A stretch of 64,000 nt of DNA from Novosphingobium album (ex Liu et al. 2023) (lineage in GTDB: Bacteria; Pseudomonadota; Alphaproteobacteria; Sphingomonadales; Sphingomonadaceae): assembly GCF_029076845.1 (NCBI RefSeq), contig NZ_JARESE010000098.1, positions 1-64,000 of the forward strand. Direction: 5' to 3'. Positions 1 through 9,481 of the stretch are shown piece after piece. Every line of letters begins with the position of its first letter. Positions within the stretch are counted from its first letter, which is position 1. A program made the position numbers and the translations under genes. The notes under the pieces are model-generated. The model saw nothing but the letters and a program-made list of their open reading frames with translations, made no database searches and was not told the origin of the DNA.

Positions 1-279
1 TGCCTGACGGCATCGCGCACATGCCCAAGCATCGGCGCAAAACGGGTCACACCGCATACGCTGCGCCACAGTACGGCGATGAACCTACTCCACCATGGCG
101 TCGATCAGGCCGTGATCGCGCTGTGGCTCGGTCATGAATCGGTCGAAACGACGCAGGTCTACATCCACGCCGACATGCGCTTGAAAGAAAAGGCACTCGC
201 GCGCGTCGCCGCTCCGGATGTGCCGACAGGCCGGTTCCAGCCCGACGATCATCTCCTCGCGTTCCTCGAAGGGCTCTGA
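1..279 (+). CDS. Tyrosine recombinase, C-terminal part (5' end outside window)
   Basis: The frame is open from base 1, so the gene begins outside the window. The 92 visible residues are the end of the catalytic domain of a phage-integrase/XerC-type tyrosine recombinase. They contain a TPHTLRHSTA box (His and second catalytic Arg), the WLGHES box (His) and TTQVYIHAD (nucleophilic Tyr). The tail resembles that of the third recombinase of the trio at 41283-42287 (LWLGH...GRF.P), so this is probably the last gene of a related multi-recombinase element. It points toward the truncated ardC gene, which its element interrupts. Family is firm; element type is inferred. Confidence 0.85.
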   Translation, partial: CLTASRTCPSIGAKRVTPHTLRHSTAMNLLHHGVDQAVIALWLGHESVETTQVYIHADMRLKEKALARVAAPDVPTGRFQPDDHLLAFLEGL

Positions 280-361
280 TTATGCCGAGGTGCCGCATGG
301 TGGATGGCCGGAAAACAAGGTCTTGGCCAACGCCATGCGGCATAATCCGGGTTACGGCATT
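279..361. repeat. Inverted repeats at the end of the left recombinase element
   Basis: Directly after the recombinase stop, ATTATGCCG (279-287) pairs with CGGCATAAT (338-346), and TGCCGCATGG (291-300) pairs with CCATGCGGCA (333-342). The two pairs overlap on the right side, and a further CGGCATTATG follows at 355-364. Such clustered short arms are typical of recombinase binding sites at an element end. ArdC homology stops at about 362, so this is probably the element/ardC junction. Confidence 0.55.
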
Positions 362-988
362 ATGCACGGTCTCATGGCAGCGGGTCGACGCGTAGTGATC
401 CATGCTGCGGAACGATGTGCGGTTCGGCAGCTGGATATGGTCGAAGGTCGGCGTGAAGTAGGCCTGGTCACCGCCATGCCGGACGTCGGCCGGGATCGCG
501 GCGAAGAAGGCGTCGATCGCGGCCTGGCGCGTCGATGGCGCCACGGGGACGTCCGGCTCCGCCGACGCGTAGAACCAGGTGGGAAGCGCATCGATCTGGT
601 CGGCGTTGAAGACGATGTAATGACGCAGGAAACGGATATTCCGCTCGACCTCCTTGCCCGTTTCCGGGTGCTCCTCGCGCTTCTTGAACGAGGAGTAATA
701 GACCGAGACAGCGCCGGTCTCGCCACGCCGGACGTTGGCGCCAAGCGCCTCGGCCTGCCGATAGGTCATCCAGAAGCGCGAGCGATAGCCCATCGCGTCG
801 GCCAGCGCCCAGAGATAGAGCGTGTTGATCCCCGTGTACGGCGTGCCGCAGTGACGCAGGGGGCGGCCGCCGGCGCCGCTGCATCGCCAGGGCCGCGACC
901 AGGGCGGAACGCCTTCCTCGAGCTTGCGAATGATGAGGTCGGTGATTTCCGCGGCGACGTCGCGGCTCGAACGCCGAGAGACTGGCAT
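362..988 (-). pseudogene. ardC: ArdC-type antirestriction protein, truncated inside its metallopeptidase motif
   Basis: This encodes the N-terminal 209 residues of an ArdC-like (DUF1738) antirestriction protein: an N-terminal ssDNA-binding-type domain followed by the beginning of the zincin-like peptidase domain. Family hallmarks include TGINTLYLW, RFWMTYRQA and a zinc motif HETVH at residues 205-209. Homology ends exactly at that motif. The open frame continues antisense through the recombinase to about base 47 and is not ArdC there. The start at 988 is supported by a CGGGAG about 10 nt upstream. The truncated product lacks most of the peptidase domain and is probably non-functional. Intact ArdC proteins protect incoming plasmid DNA from restriction, which fits a mobile backbone. 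Confidence 0.8.
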
Positions 989-1072
989 GGCGAGAACTCC
1001 CGAGTGGAAGGGAAAAAGGACCGCCGACGCCTGGAGAGCGCCGGCGGTCAGACATCCAGGAGGCGACAAGGA

Positions 1073-3181
1073 TCAGGCGGCGAGCGCGTCCTGATCAGCC
1101 AGCGGTTGCGCGGTGTCGGTCTCGTTCGGGGAAACCGTCTCCGCCACCTCGCCCTCGCCAGCTTCGACGATCTCCGCATCGTCCATCTGCGCCTCGGCAT
1201 CGTCTTCGGCGACCTCGAGATCGTCGGCTTCGGCCTGGTCGAGGAACTTCATCGCGTTCGGCACCCAGGCGAGCGCCGCGTCGCGAACCTCGGGCTCGAC
1301 GATCGCTTCGCCGGCGAAGAGCTTCGCGCACGATTCCGAGATCTCGGACTTCTTCATCGTGGCGTGGCGCGCGGTGAGCGCGGCGCCGCCGACGTCGGCG
1401 AGGAGCGTCAGGATCGAGCCCTTGCTGACCCGGTCGAAGAAGTTCTCCGAGGTCGGACGCCACCAGCTGGCGACATCGACTTCCATGATGGTCGCCAGAC
1501 GGTTGTGCAACGGGCACTGCTCGGCGCGATAGCTCGGCTTCGCCTCGAGCGACATCGCGACGATATAGGCGAGCCAGGCCGCCTTGCCGTCGTCGTCGAG
1601 CGCGCGGAACGCCTCGAACCGCTCGACCTCCGACTTGTGCTCGGTCCAGCTCGCATCGAGCCCGTCATGGGCCTCGGCGAGATAGCCGCGGGCACGGGTC
1701 GAAGGCTGTTCACCGGACACGGGATCCTGCGGCGAGCGAGCGCGGATGGTCGAGCCATAGGCACTGAAGGTGCTCATCCGGTCGTCGATCATGACGAAGA
1801 GCGCATAGTCGAGCGCGAGCGCCGGATGGCTGAGCAGTGTGGCGGCGAGCACGTCGCGCCGCTGCATGGCGAGCTCGTCATAGAGCCGCGCGCTGAGCGG
1901 CTTGCCGCCGGGGGCCACGGCCTCCGGACGAGGCGGCGGGGACGCGTGCTCCCGCCCGGTGCCGCCGGCCCGGCCGCTGGTGCCGCTGTCCTCGTCGCCC
2001 CCGGCCTCGTCATCCGAACCGCCGACCTGAACGGGCTCCTCGCTGTAATATTCCGTATCGAGGACCATCTCACCCTTGGGCGTCAGCTTGAGGAACGCAC
2101 CGACCAGGGGCTTGATCTCGTCAGGCAGCACCGGCGCCACATTGTGGATCGCATGCTCCTCTTCGGAGAGCGTGTCATATTCCTGGTCGAGCGCCTTGTA
2201 GGCTTCCTCGGTGATGATCTCGTCGTCCATCTCCTCGGCGATGGCCTCCTGCCGCTGCGTGATCGCGTCGAGACGGGCCAGCTGCTCTTCGGTGAGATCG
2301 GGCGCCGGCAGGATGACGCGGTAGAGGCCGGCCGCGGCGCTGTGCGTGTAGTTCGACGCGATCGGGCGGATCCATGCAAGGCCGCGCTCTTCGCCGATCC
2401 GCTTGGCCTCCGCTTCCATGATGTCGGCCGCGAGCCGCTGCGCGATCTCGGGGTTGACCCATTTGTCGCCGCTGTCGCTGAAGAGGTCGCGGTCGATCTT
2501 GCCGCCGGCTTCGACATAGCGGTCCTCGCCGACCAGGATGGCGACCGGATCGTTCGACTTCATCGTCTCGTTGGCGATGACACGGCGGATCGTGTCGGCA
2601 TTGGCGTAGCCCGTGCCGTAGGTGTTCCAGACGAGGAGCTGCTTTTCCTGGTTCTCGGTCGAGGCGTAGGCCTTGGCGACATCGAGCGTGATCGTGCCCT
2701 CACTGAGCGCCTCGAAGATCGGCTCGGCCAGCGTCGCGAGCCGCAGACGGCCTTCGACGAAGCGGCGCGTCAGGCCGAAGCGCTTGGCGACGCCGTCGAT
2801 GTCGCCATTGAGGCCGATGAAATACTGGAACGCGCGGCATTCCTCGGCGGGCGTCATCTTGAGCTGATGGAAGTTGGCCGCGGTCGACGTTTCGGACAGG
2901 GTCGCCTCGTCGCCGACCAGGACCTTCACGGGCACGTCGTAGGTGTCGGGATCGATGACGCCCCGCTCGGCGAGCATGAGCAGGCCGCGCAGGCGGCGGC
3001 CGCCATCGAACACCTCGAAGGTGCCGCGCGGCTTCTTGACGGGCGTGACGAGCAGGTTCTGGAGGACGCCGCGCGCCTCGAGGTCGGCGGCCATCTGCGG
3101 GATCTCGAGCAGATCGTCGGGCCGCTTGCGGACGTTGATCGGCGAAAGCGTAAGCTTCGCAAGCTTCACGGAAGTGGTCAT
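1073..3181 (-). CDS. ParB/Spo0J N-terminal-domain protein (plasmid/ICE backbone type)
   Basis: A 702-residue protein. Residues about 1-95 form a ParB/RepB N-terminal nuclease-like domain with the GGRRLRGL motif at 60-67. A helix-turn-helix region (DGVAKRFGLTRRFVEGRL) follows at about 134-151. The remainder is a long acidic/alanine-rich extension with a low-complexity linker near residues 400-430, far longer than chromosomal ParB (about 300 aa). I chose the ATG at 3181 because GGAG precedes it and the ParB motif follows closely; the frame is open further upstream. It lies upstream of ardC on the same strand. No ParA partner is visible, so a role in accessory DNA maintenance rather than classical segregation is possible. 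Confidence 0.85.
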   Translation of the reverse strand: MTTSVKLAKLTLSPINVRKRPDDLLEIPQMAADLEARGVLQNLLVTPVKKPRGTFEVFDGGRRLRGLLMLAERGVIDPDTYDVPVKVLVGDEATLSETSTAANFHQLKMTPAEECRAFQYFIGLNGDIDGVAKRFGLTRRFVEGRLRLATLAEPIFEALSEGTITLDVAKAYASTENQEKQLLVWNTYGTGYANADTIRRVIANETMKSNDPVAILVGEDRYVEAGGKIDRDLFSDSGDKWVNPEIAQRLAADIMEAEAKRIGEERGLAWIRPIASNYTHSAAAGLYRVILPAPDLTEEQLARLDAITQRQEAIAEEMDDEIITEEAYKALDQEYDTLSEEEHAIHNVAPVLPDEIKPLVGAFLKLTPKGEMVLDTEYYSEEPVQVGGSDDEAGGDEDSGTSGRAGGTGREHASPPPRPEAVAPGGKPLSARLYDELAMQRRDVLAATLLSHPALALDYALFVMIDDRMSTFSAYGSTIRARSPQDPVSGEQPSTRARGYLAEAHDGLDASWTEHKSEVERFEAFRALDDDGKAAWLAYIVAMSLEAKPSYRAEQCPLHNRLATIMEVDVASWWRPTSENFFDRVSKGSILTLLADVGGAALTARHATMKKSEISESCAKLFAGEAIVEPEVRDAALAWVPNAMKFLDQAEADDLEVAEDDAEAQMDDAEIVEAGEGEVAETVSPNETDTAQPLADQDALAA

Positions 3182-3227
3182 GGGAAGAGCTCCATCTGGC
3201 GTCCGGACCAGCCCGGACACCAGCTCG

Positions 3228-3245
3228 GCTCCCCCCTTCCCTTTC
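3228..3245 (-). promoter_or_regulatory. Purine-rich leader motif shared with the sno gene
   Basis: Read on the minus strand, GAAAGGGAAGGGGGGAGC lies 47 nt before the parB-like ATG. An almost identical motif (one G fewer) lies 46 nt before the start of the Strawberry-notch gene at 47335. The same sequence at the same distance suggests a shared backbone promoter element or mRNA leader. The function is not known. Confidence 0.45.
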
Positions 3246-3312
3246 ATTGACGCTGTTGCCGCGTGCGGCGTCGCATCGAGCTGCAGGGAAGGTATCGCGC
3301 GATGCGCGCTTC

Positions 3313-3705
3313 TCACCCCTCTCCCGACATGCGTTCGATGATCGGACAATCGGGCCGGTCATCGCCGTGACAGCGGTCGGCCAGTTCCAGCAGGGTTCGG
3401 CGCAGCGCCTGAAGCGCCTCGGCCTTCCGGCCAAATTCTTCTGCGCGGGCGACGGCAAGGGCCTTCACCTCGGCGCTGGCCCGCTGCCTGTTGTCCCAAA
3501 GACCGAGGAGACCGCGGATCTCCTCGATCGGAAAGCCGAGGTCGCGCGCATTGGCGATGAAGCGCAGGCGGTGGACATCGGCGTCGGCATAGTCGCGATA
3601 GCCGCTGTCCCGGCGTGCCGGCGGGGGAATGAGGCCGATCTTCTCGTAGTGCCGGATCATCCGCTGCGAGACGCCGCTCGCCTGCGAGGCCGCGCCGATG
3701 TTCAC
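3313..3705 (-). CDS. cueR: CueR-type Cu(I)-responsive MerR regulator
   Basis: A 130-residue MerR-family activator/repressor with an N-terminal winged helix (SQRMIRHYEKIGLIPPP), a dimerisation helix, and the C-terminal metal loop CHGDDRPDCPII. The two Cys are spaced as in CueR and bind monovalent Cu/Ag/Au. It starts with GTG overlapping the copA stop (GTGA), so it is translated from the copA message and should control its own operon. Family assignment is strong. Confidence 0.92.
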   Translation of the reverse strand: MNIGAASQASGVSQRMIRHYEKIGLIPPPARRDSGYRDYADADVHRLRFIANARDLGFPIEEIRGLLGLWDNRQRASAEVKALAVARAEEFGRKAEALQALRRTLLELADRCHGDDRPDCPIIERMSGEG

Positions 3706-6065
3706 AGCTTCACCCGGTTTAGGCGCAGCGCATTGGCGACGACACTGACCGACGACAGCGCCATCGCCGCGGCCGCGATCATCGGCGACAGCAGGATGCC
3801 GAAGACCGGATAGAGCAATCCGGCCGCGATCGGCACGCCCGCCGCGTTATAGATGAAGGCGAAGAACAGGTTCTGCCGGATATTGGCCATCGTCGCCTCG
3901 CTGAGCTGGCGGGCGCGAACGATGCCGTTGAGATCGCCCTTGACCAAGGTCACGCCCGCGCTCTCCATGGCGACGTCGGTGCCATGCCCCATCGCAATAC
4001 CGACGTCGGCCGCCGCCAATGCCGGTGCATCATTGACCCCGTCGCCCGCCATCGCGACGACACGCCCTTCCTGCTTCAGCCGCGCGACGACATCCGCCTT
4101 CTGGTCGGGCAGCACATCGGCCTCCACCGCATCAATGCCCAGGCGGCGAGCGACCGCTTCGGCCGTGGTACGGTTGTCGCCAGTCAGCATCACCACCTTG
4201 ATGCCGTCGGCGCGCAGGGCGGCCAACGCCTCCGGCGTTGTCGGCTTGATCGGATCGGCGATGGCGAAGATCCCCACGGCCCGGTCATCCAGCCCCATGA
4301 AGATCGCGGTCGCGCCATCCGCGCGAAGCGCGTCGGCCTCGGCGGCAAGCGCGCTGGTATCGATCCCGGCTTCGCCCAGAAAGCGGGCATTGCCGAGCGT
4401 GACGCGCTGGCCCTCAATGCTGCCCAGGGCACCCTTGCCGGTCGGTGAGTCAAAGTCCGCCACAGCGGGAATCTCGATGTTCCGAGCGACGGCCGCGTCA
4501 ACGATCGCGAGTGCAAGCGGGTGTTCCGATGCACGTTCGACACCAGCAGCGATGCGAAGCAGTTCCGTTTCCGCGAAACCATCCGCGGCAATGATCCGGG
4601 TGACGGCGGGTTTGCCCTCGGTCAGCGTGCCGGTCTTGTCGACGACCAGCGTATCGACCTTCTCCATCTGCTCCAGCGCCTCGGCATTCTTGATGAGGAC
4701 ACCGAGCCCAGCGCCGCGACCGACGCCGACCATGATCGACATCGGCGTCGCAAGTCCCAGCGCGCAGGGGCAGGCGATGATGAGCACCGCCACCGCCGCG
4801 ACCAGACCGTGCGCCAGACGCGGCTCCGGTCCCCAAATGCCCCATGCGCCGAACGCGATAACCGCGACTGCCAGCACCGCCGGCACGAACCAGCCGGCGA
4901 CCTGATCGGCCATGCGCTGGATCGGCGCCCGAGATCGCTGTGCGTCGGCGACCATCTGGACGATGCGCGCCAGCATGGTGTCGCGTCCGATCCTGTCGGC
5001 CCGGATCACCAAAGCGCCGCTCTGGTTGATCGTGCCGCCGATCACCGCGTCGGCGATCGTCCTGGTGACCGGCATGGATTCGCCCGTCACCATCGATTCG
5101 TCGATCGCGGAACGCCCTTCCTCGACGACGCCGTCGACCGGGACCTTTTCACCCGGGCGCACGCGCAGCCGGTCTCCCACCGCGACCTCGTCGAGCGGAA
5201 TTTCCGCTTCGCTGCCATCGTCGGCAATGCGGCGCGCTGTTTTTGGCGCCAGGTTGAGCAAGGCCTTGATCGCCCCGGAGGTCCGTTCGCGCGCGCGCAG
5301 TTCGAGGACTTGCCCCAGCAGCACCAGCACGGTGATCACGGCGGCCGCTTCAAAATAGACAGGGACTGATCCATCGGCGGTGCGGAAGGCGGCCGGAAAA
5401 ATGCCGGGCGCCAGTGTCGCGACAACGCTGTAGGACCAGGCGACGCCGGTCCCCATGGCGATCAGCGTAAACATGTTGAGATTGCGCGTCTTGAGCGAAG
5501 CCCAGCCACGCTCGAAGAAGGGCCAGCCCGCCCACAGCACGACCGGCGTCGCCAGTGCGAACTGGATCCAGATCGAGATCTTGATCGGCACCAGATGATG
5601 GAGCGCCGGGAAGAGGTGGCCGCCCATTTCGAGAATGAAGACCGGCAAAGCCAGCACCAGGGCGATCCAGAAGCGCCGCGTCATGTCGACAAGCTCGGCG
5701 CTCGGCCCGGTGTCGGCCGTCACCATTTCAGGTTCGAGCGCCATGCCGCAGATCGGACAGGCGCCGGGTTGGTCCTCGCGGATCTCGGGATGCATCGGGC
5801 AGGTCCAGATCGTCCCTGCAGGGACTTGCACGGCAGAGACCGCGGGCTTGTCCAGATAGGCCTCCGGGTTTGCGACGAATTTTGTCCGGCAGCCGGCGCT
5901 GCAGAAATGATAGTCTTGGCCAGCGTGGGCGGCATGATGCACGGTTTTCCCGGGATCGACGGTCATCCCGCAAACGGGATCGGTCACTGGGCCGGCGGTA
6001 TGCGCGTCATGGCTCGCGCAGCAGCTATGGCCCCCGGAATGCGCGCCGTGTTTCGACTCGGTCAT
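3702..6065 (-). CDS. copA: Copper-exporting P1B-type ATPase with YHS and heavy-metal-binding domains
   Basis: A 787-aa P1B-1 ATPase that pumps Cu(I) to the periplasm. In order it has a His/Cys-rich N-terminus, a YHS domain (DPVCGMTVD...FCSAGCRTKF, about 27-70), a heavy-metal-binding domain (WTCPMHPEI...CPICGM), transmembrane helices, the actuator TGES loop, the CPC metal site (ACPCALGLATP), the phosphorylation motif DKTGTLT, SEHPLA, and the hinge GDGVNDAPAL. The ATG at 6065 has AAGGAGA about 9 nt upstream; an earlier in-frame start lacks this. The YHS domain in place of classical MXCXXC domains is common in environmental alphaproteobacteria. Confidence 0.93.
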   Translation of the reverse strand: MTESKHGAHSGGHSCCASHDAHTAGPVTDPVCGMTVDPGKTVHHAAHAGQDYHFCSAGCRTKFVANPEAYLDKPAVSAVQVPAGTIWTCPMHPEIREDQPGACPICGMALEPEMVTADTGPSAELVDMTRRFWIALVLALPVFILEMGGHLFPALHHLVPIKISIWIQFALATPVVLWAGWPFFERGWASLKTRNLNMFTLIAMGTGVAWSYSVVATLAPGIFPAAFRTADGSVPVYFEAAAVITVLVLLGQVLELRARERTSGAIKALLNLAPKTARRIADDGSEAEIPLDEVAVGDRLRVRPGEKVPVDGVVEEGRSAIDESMVTGESMPVTRTIADAVIGGTINQSGALVIRADRIGRDTMLARIVQMVADAQRSRAPIQRMADQVAGWFVPAVLAVAVIAFGAWGIWGPEPRLAHGLVAAVAVLIIACPCALGLATPMSIMVGVGRGAGLGVLIKNAEALEQMEKVDTLVVDKTGTLTEGKPAVTRIIAADGFAETELLRIAAGVERASEHPLALAIVDAAVARNIEIPAVADFDSPTGKGALGSIEGQRVTLGNARFLGEAGIDTSALAAEADALRADGATAIFMGLDDRAVGIFAIADPIKPTTPEALAALRADGIKVVMLTGDNRTTAEAVARRLGIDAVEADVLPDQKADVVARLKQEGRVVAMAGDGVNDAPALAAADVGIAMGHGTDVAMESAGVTLVKGDLNGIVRARQLSEATMANIRQNLFFAFIYNAAGVPIAAGLLYPVFGILLSPMIAAAAMALSSVSVVANALRLNRVKL

Positions 6066-6100
6066 CAACGGTCTCCTTCCATCGCATGGCAATCTGGAGG

Positions 6101-6121
6101 TTGACACCATGTCAGAGTCAA
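6101..6121 (-). promoter_or_regulatory. Candidate CueR operator/promoter of copA-cueR
   Basis: On the minus strand TTGAC(11 nt)GTCAA forms a dyad 36 nt before the copA start, with the left arm doubling as a -35-like TTGACT. MerR-family regulators bind such dyads inside elongated spacers. The exact -10 is not clear. Confidence 0.4.
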
Positions 6122-6315
6122 GGGGCCTATGATCCCTGCAATGCGGCAAGCGAGGCGGCTATGTCGCTCTGCTCTCCAACGGCTGCCGTTCGAACGGACG
6201 GACAAGGTTCGCAGCGCGCTGGCGGTGGAAATCGGCCGGTCTTGCCCTCCGTGAAACTACGGATCGGCTCACTTCGACGGTCCTGTCATAGGCTGCTTAA
6301 CAAGCGGAGAAATAT

Positions 6316-7152
6316 ATGCCTGTGCGCGACATCATTCTGCAGATGAACAGCTATCCCGAGCCGACACCGGGCTGGGCGCTGGAGGCTGCCGTCTCGCTCG
6401 CGCAGGGTTGCGGCGCCAGGCTCTCGGCCGGGGTTTGTGAGGTCTATATTCCTCCGGTTTCCAACTGGCTCGCCAACAAGCTGGTCAATGCCGATGGCAT
6501 GATCGCGGCTGAGAACCACAAGAGTTCCGAAAATGCAAAGACGCTGCTCTCGCAATTCTCGTCGACCGTTGGCGCTGACCTTGTTGGGGAGACACTGCTC
6601 ATCCGGTGCCCAGGCTCGGTCACGCACTGGCAGCTCGCCGCGAAAGCGTGCGCCTATGATCTGATCGTCGTGCCGGTCTACGGCCATCAGAATACCATCG
6701 CGATGACGGAGGGTCTGATTTTCGAGGCCGGTCGGCCCGTGCTACTGCTTCCCGAGCCCGGCGGCGCTCCGCTCCGGTTCGATCATGTCGTGATCGGCTG
6801 GGATGGCAGCCGTGCCGCGGCGCGAGCCTTGGCGGATTCCCTGAGCTTCTGCCGCGCGGCGAGCAAGGTCACCATCGCCAGCGTGACCAAGGACAAGGAC
6901 CTGTCGAAGGCCGCGCCGGTCTCCGACGTCGTTCGTCATCTCGGCCGGCACGATGTCGCCGCCGAAGCCATCGAGATCCCCGCCGACGGCTCAGATGCCG
7001 GCCTGGTCCTCCAGTCCTTTTGCGAGCGGTCGGGCGGCGACCTCCTCGTCATGGGCGCATATGGTCATTCGCGGGTGCGCGAGTTCGTGCTCGGCGGCGC
7101 GACGCGCTCGGTGCTTGAGGCCCCGAAGCTGCCGATCTTCCTGTCGCACTAG
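6316..7152 (+). CDS. Universal stress protein, tandem-domain type (278 aa)
   Basis: Two UspA-like halves. The C-terminal half carries the ATP-binding signature G-x2-G-x9-G-[ST] in MGAYGHSRVREFVLGGATRS. The N-terminal half is degenerate, with the conserved DLIVVPVYGHQN segment. The start has GCGGAG 6-7 nt upstream. It is divergent from copA. It is related to the two usp genes at 9482-11284, which share the AYGHSR(V/L)RE motif, so the three look like an expanded local family. The physiological trigger cannot be read from the sequence. Confidence 0.88.
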   Translation: MPVRDIILQMNSYPEPTPGWALEAAVSLAQGCGARLSAGVCEVYIPPVSNWLANKLVNADGMIAAENHKSSENAKTLLSQFSSTVGADLVGETLLIRCPGSVTHWQLAAKACAYDLIVVPVYGHQNTIAMTEGLIFEAGRPVLLLPEPGGAPLRFDHVVIGWDGSRAAARALADSLSFCRAASKVTIASVTKDKDLSKAAPVSDVVRHLGRHDVAAEAIEIPADGSDAGLVLQSFCERSGGDLLVMGAYGHSRVREFVLGGATRSVLEAPKLPIFLSH

Positions 7153-7313
7153 GCTTCCGGGGTGGGCGCGCGGGGCGCCTGTGCGCGCTTCAGGCTCCCG
7201 GTCCGTATGACCATTGGGCGAGACCTCGCGCTACGGGAATTCTCGCATAGCCGGAGCCTTTGCGGCCACTAGGGTTGCCTGAAAAGCAGATCGAGCTGAA
7301 GCGGAGTGCGCCG

Positions 7314-8921
7314 ATGAGCAAAGAGCCCAAGATTACCTTCCACGGCGCGGCGGGGACCGTCACCGGATCGTGCATGGAGCTGCAATATGATGGGCAAACG
7401 GTCCTCATCGATTGCGGATTGTTCCAGGGATCGCGCACGTTGGAAGGTCTCAATCGCGAGCCCTTTTCGTTCGATGTTCGCCGGCTTACCGCGGTGATCC
7501 TGACACATGCGCATATCGACCATAGCGGCTTGCTGCCCAAGCTCGTCGCGGAGGGATATCGTGGGCCGATCTACGCGACGGCGCATACGCGTGACCTCCT
7601 CTACTACATGCTGCCTGACGCCGGCCGCATCCAGGAGAGCGAGGCCGAGCGGCGCAATCGACGCCAGGATCGGCGCGACGAGGTACCGATCGAGCCGATC
7701 TACACCGAGGCCGACTCAAAGGCAGCCTATGAGCAGATCGAGACGGTCGCACTGAACCAATGGTTCGATGCGGCGGCGGCATTCAAGGCCCGGCTCTGGA
7801 ATGCCGGACACATCCTGGGATCCGCATCCGTCGAACTCGAGGTAGGCGGTGCCCGTCTGCTTTTCTCCGGGGATCTCGGCCCCGATCACAAGGCGTTCCA
7901 CGCCGATCCCGAAGGGCCTGCCGGCCTGGACCATGTGATCTGCGAGAGCACCTACGGCGATCGCATTCGCGAGGATGTGACGATCGAGCAGCGGCGGACA
8001 TTGCTCGAGGCTGAAATCAAGGCGGCGCTCACGCGCGGGGGCAATCTCGTCATACCTGTCTTCGCGCTCGAACGGACCCAGGAACTGTTGCTCGACATCG
8101 CGACGCTCATCAACACGGGCCGCCTGGCGCATCCGCAGGTCTTCATCGACTCGCCGCTGGCGACGCGAGCAACCGAGGTGTTCGCAAAGCATGCCGGCGA
8201 GCTGGAAGACATGGGTTCGGACGAGATTTTCCGCCATCCCTCGTTCCATTACACCGGAAGCACGATGGAATCGATGCGCCTGAACGATCTGTCGGGCGCG
8301 ATCATCATGGCTGCGTCCGGCATGTGCGAAGCAGGGCGCATCCGTCACCACCTTCGGCATAATCTCGCGAGGCGGGAGTCGACGATCCTGTTCGTCGGGT
8401 TCCAGGCGGCCGGTTCGTTGGGGAGAACGATCCTCGATGGCGCCAATCGTGTCCGCATATGGGGGCAGGATGTGGCGGTTCGTGCCCAGATCCGGCGGAT
8501 CGACAGCTATTCGGCGCATGGCGACCAGAACGACCTCCAGCGGTGGATCAAGGGACGCCAGCCGATCGACGGCAGTCTCTTCCTCAGCCACGGCGAAGCC
8601 GGTTCAATCGAGACGTTTCGGCGGCTGCTCCAGGCGGAGAATGCGGCGATGTCGATCATCACCCCGCGGATTGGCGAGACCTATTCGCTGCCTCCCCGCG
8701 GAGCGGCCAAGCGGCTGAAGACCGGAGATCCGGAACTGCAAGGCGTAGTCGGGAGGGATTGGCAGAACGACTATGCCGATTTCTCGGTCCACCTGAAGAA
8801 GGAACTGCAGAGCATCGAGAGCGCGTCGGCACGCCGGGAGGCGCTTGCGCGGATGGGCGAGATCTTGCGTTCCTATCAGTCGCATCGCGAGAAGCGAAAG
8901 CACCGGAATGACCAACCCTGA
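7314..8921 (+). CDS. MBL-fold/beta-CASP RNA-type nuclease
   Basis: A 535-aa metallo-beta-lactamase-fold hydrolase of the RNA-processing (beta-CASP/RMMBL) class. It has the zinc motif THAHIDHSG, a downstream NAGHILGSAS His motif, FSGDLG, the beta-CASP region (SGMCEAGRIRHHL), and the RMMBL box SYSAHGDQND. Family members cut RNA or act as exonucleases. The ATG at 7314 directly precedes the fold and has GCGGAG upstream; the open frame extends 18 codons further without homology. It sits between stress-protein genes, suggesting RNA turnover under stress; that role is an inference. Confidence 0.9.
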   Translation: MSKEPKITFHGAAGTVTGSCMELQYDGQTVLIDCGLFQGSRTLEGLNREPFSFDVRRLTAVILTHAHIDHSGLLPKLVAEGYRGPIYATAHTRDLLYYMLPDAGRIQESEAERRNRRQDRRDEVPIEPIYTEADSKAAYEQIETVALNQWFDAAAAFKARLWNAGHILGSASVELEVGGARLLFSGDLGPDHKAFHADPEGPAGLDHVICESTYGDRIREDVTIEQRRTLLEAEIKAALTRGGNLVIPVFALERTQELLLDIATLINTGRLAHPQVFIDSPLATRATEVFAKHAGELEDMGSDEIFRHPSFHYTGSTMESMRLNDLSGAIIMAASGMCEAGRIRHHLRHNLARRESTILFVGFQAAGSLGRTILDGANRVRIWGQDVAVRAQIRRIDSYSAHGDQNDLQRWIKGRQPIDGSLFLSHGEAGSIETFRRLLQAENAAMSIITPRIGETYSLPPRGAAKRLKTGDPELQGVVGRDWQNDYADFSVHLKKELQSIESASARREALARMGEILRSYQSHREKRKHRNDQP

Positions 8922-9006
8922 GGCCCGCTCTGATTAGGGAACCTCCTTATGGGCACGCCCCCGACGGCCTTTTATCACGCTTGGATGAAAACCAACGGAG
9001 TATGAT

Positions 9007-9249
9007 ATGTCGAATACCCCCCATACCTTGGGTGAAGAATTCCCAGGCCAGATGGACAGCATCCATGCATTGAAGATCTCGGATCCGAACTTTGCGCAGT
9101 TGCTCGCCGACTATGATGAGGTGAACGACGAAATTCACTTGGCTGAGACGAATGTCCAGCCGACGTCGCAGGATCACGAGACGGCGCTTCGCAAACGCCG
9201 CCTGGCGATCAAGGACCAGATCGCACAAGCGCTGGCGCCAACCGCGTGA
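9007..9249 (+). CDS. YdcH/DUF465-family small protein
   Basis: An 80-aa protein with two predicted helices forming a hairpin. It shows the YdcH-type pattern (FAQLLADYDEVNDEIHLAE ... LRKRRLAIKDQIA). CGGAG lies 8 nt before the ATG. The family is widespread in Proteobacteria with no settled biochemical role. A strong hairpin terminator follows at 9255. Confidence 0.85.
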   Translation: MSNTPHTLGEEFPGQMDSIHALKISDPNFAQLLADYDEVNDEIHLAETNVQPTSQDHETALRKRRLAIKDQIAQALAPTA

Positions 9250-9254
9250 TCGCT

Positions 9255-9291
9255 TGAGATGGGCCGGATGCGCTGCGTCCGGCCCATCTCA
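9255..9291 (+). terminator. Hairpin terminator after the ydcH-like gene
   Basis: A 14-bp perfect stem (9255-9268 with 9278-9291) around a 9-nt loop, GC-rich, placed 6 nt after the stop codon. No long T-run follows, so it may act bidirectionally for the converging usp gene at 9482 or act weakly. Confidence 0.7.
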
Positions 9292-9481
9292 GCAGCTTAC
9301 GGGCATCGCCGCCTTCGGGAAATCGCCGTTGGATACACACGCATGGTGAGATGTTTACGGCCGATGCAGGAACCGCGCGCCGAACAGTACCGGGTAGACC
9401 GGGCGACCTGCGAGACGTGGCACCACCACCACCAAAGGCTCCCGAAAAGGCCCCCAATGCCACTCGGGACCACTTGCCCAT

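Noticed and set aside
218..3250. A 1,010-codon plus-strand open frame antisense to ardC and the parB-like gene
   Set aside because: Typical GC-rich shadow: Arg/Asp/Leu-rich with no domain, opposite two recognisable genes.
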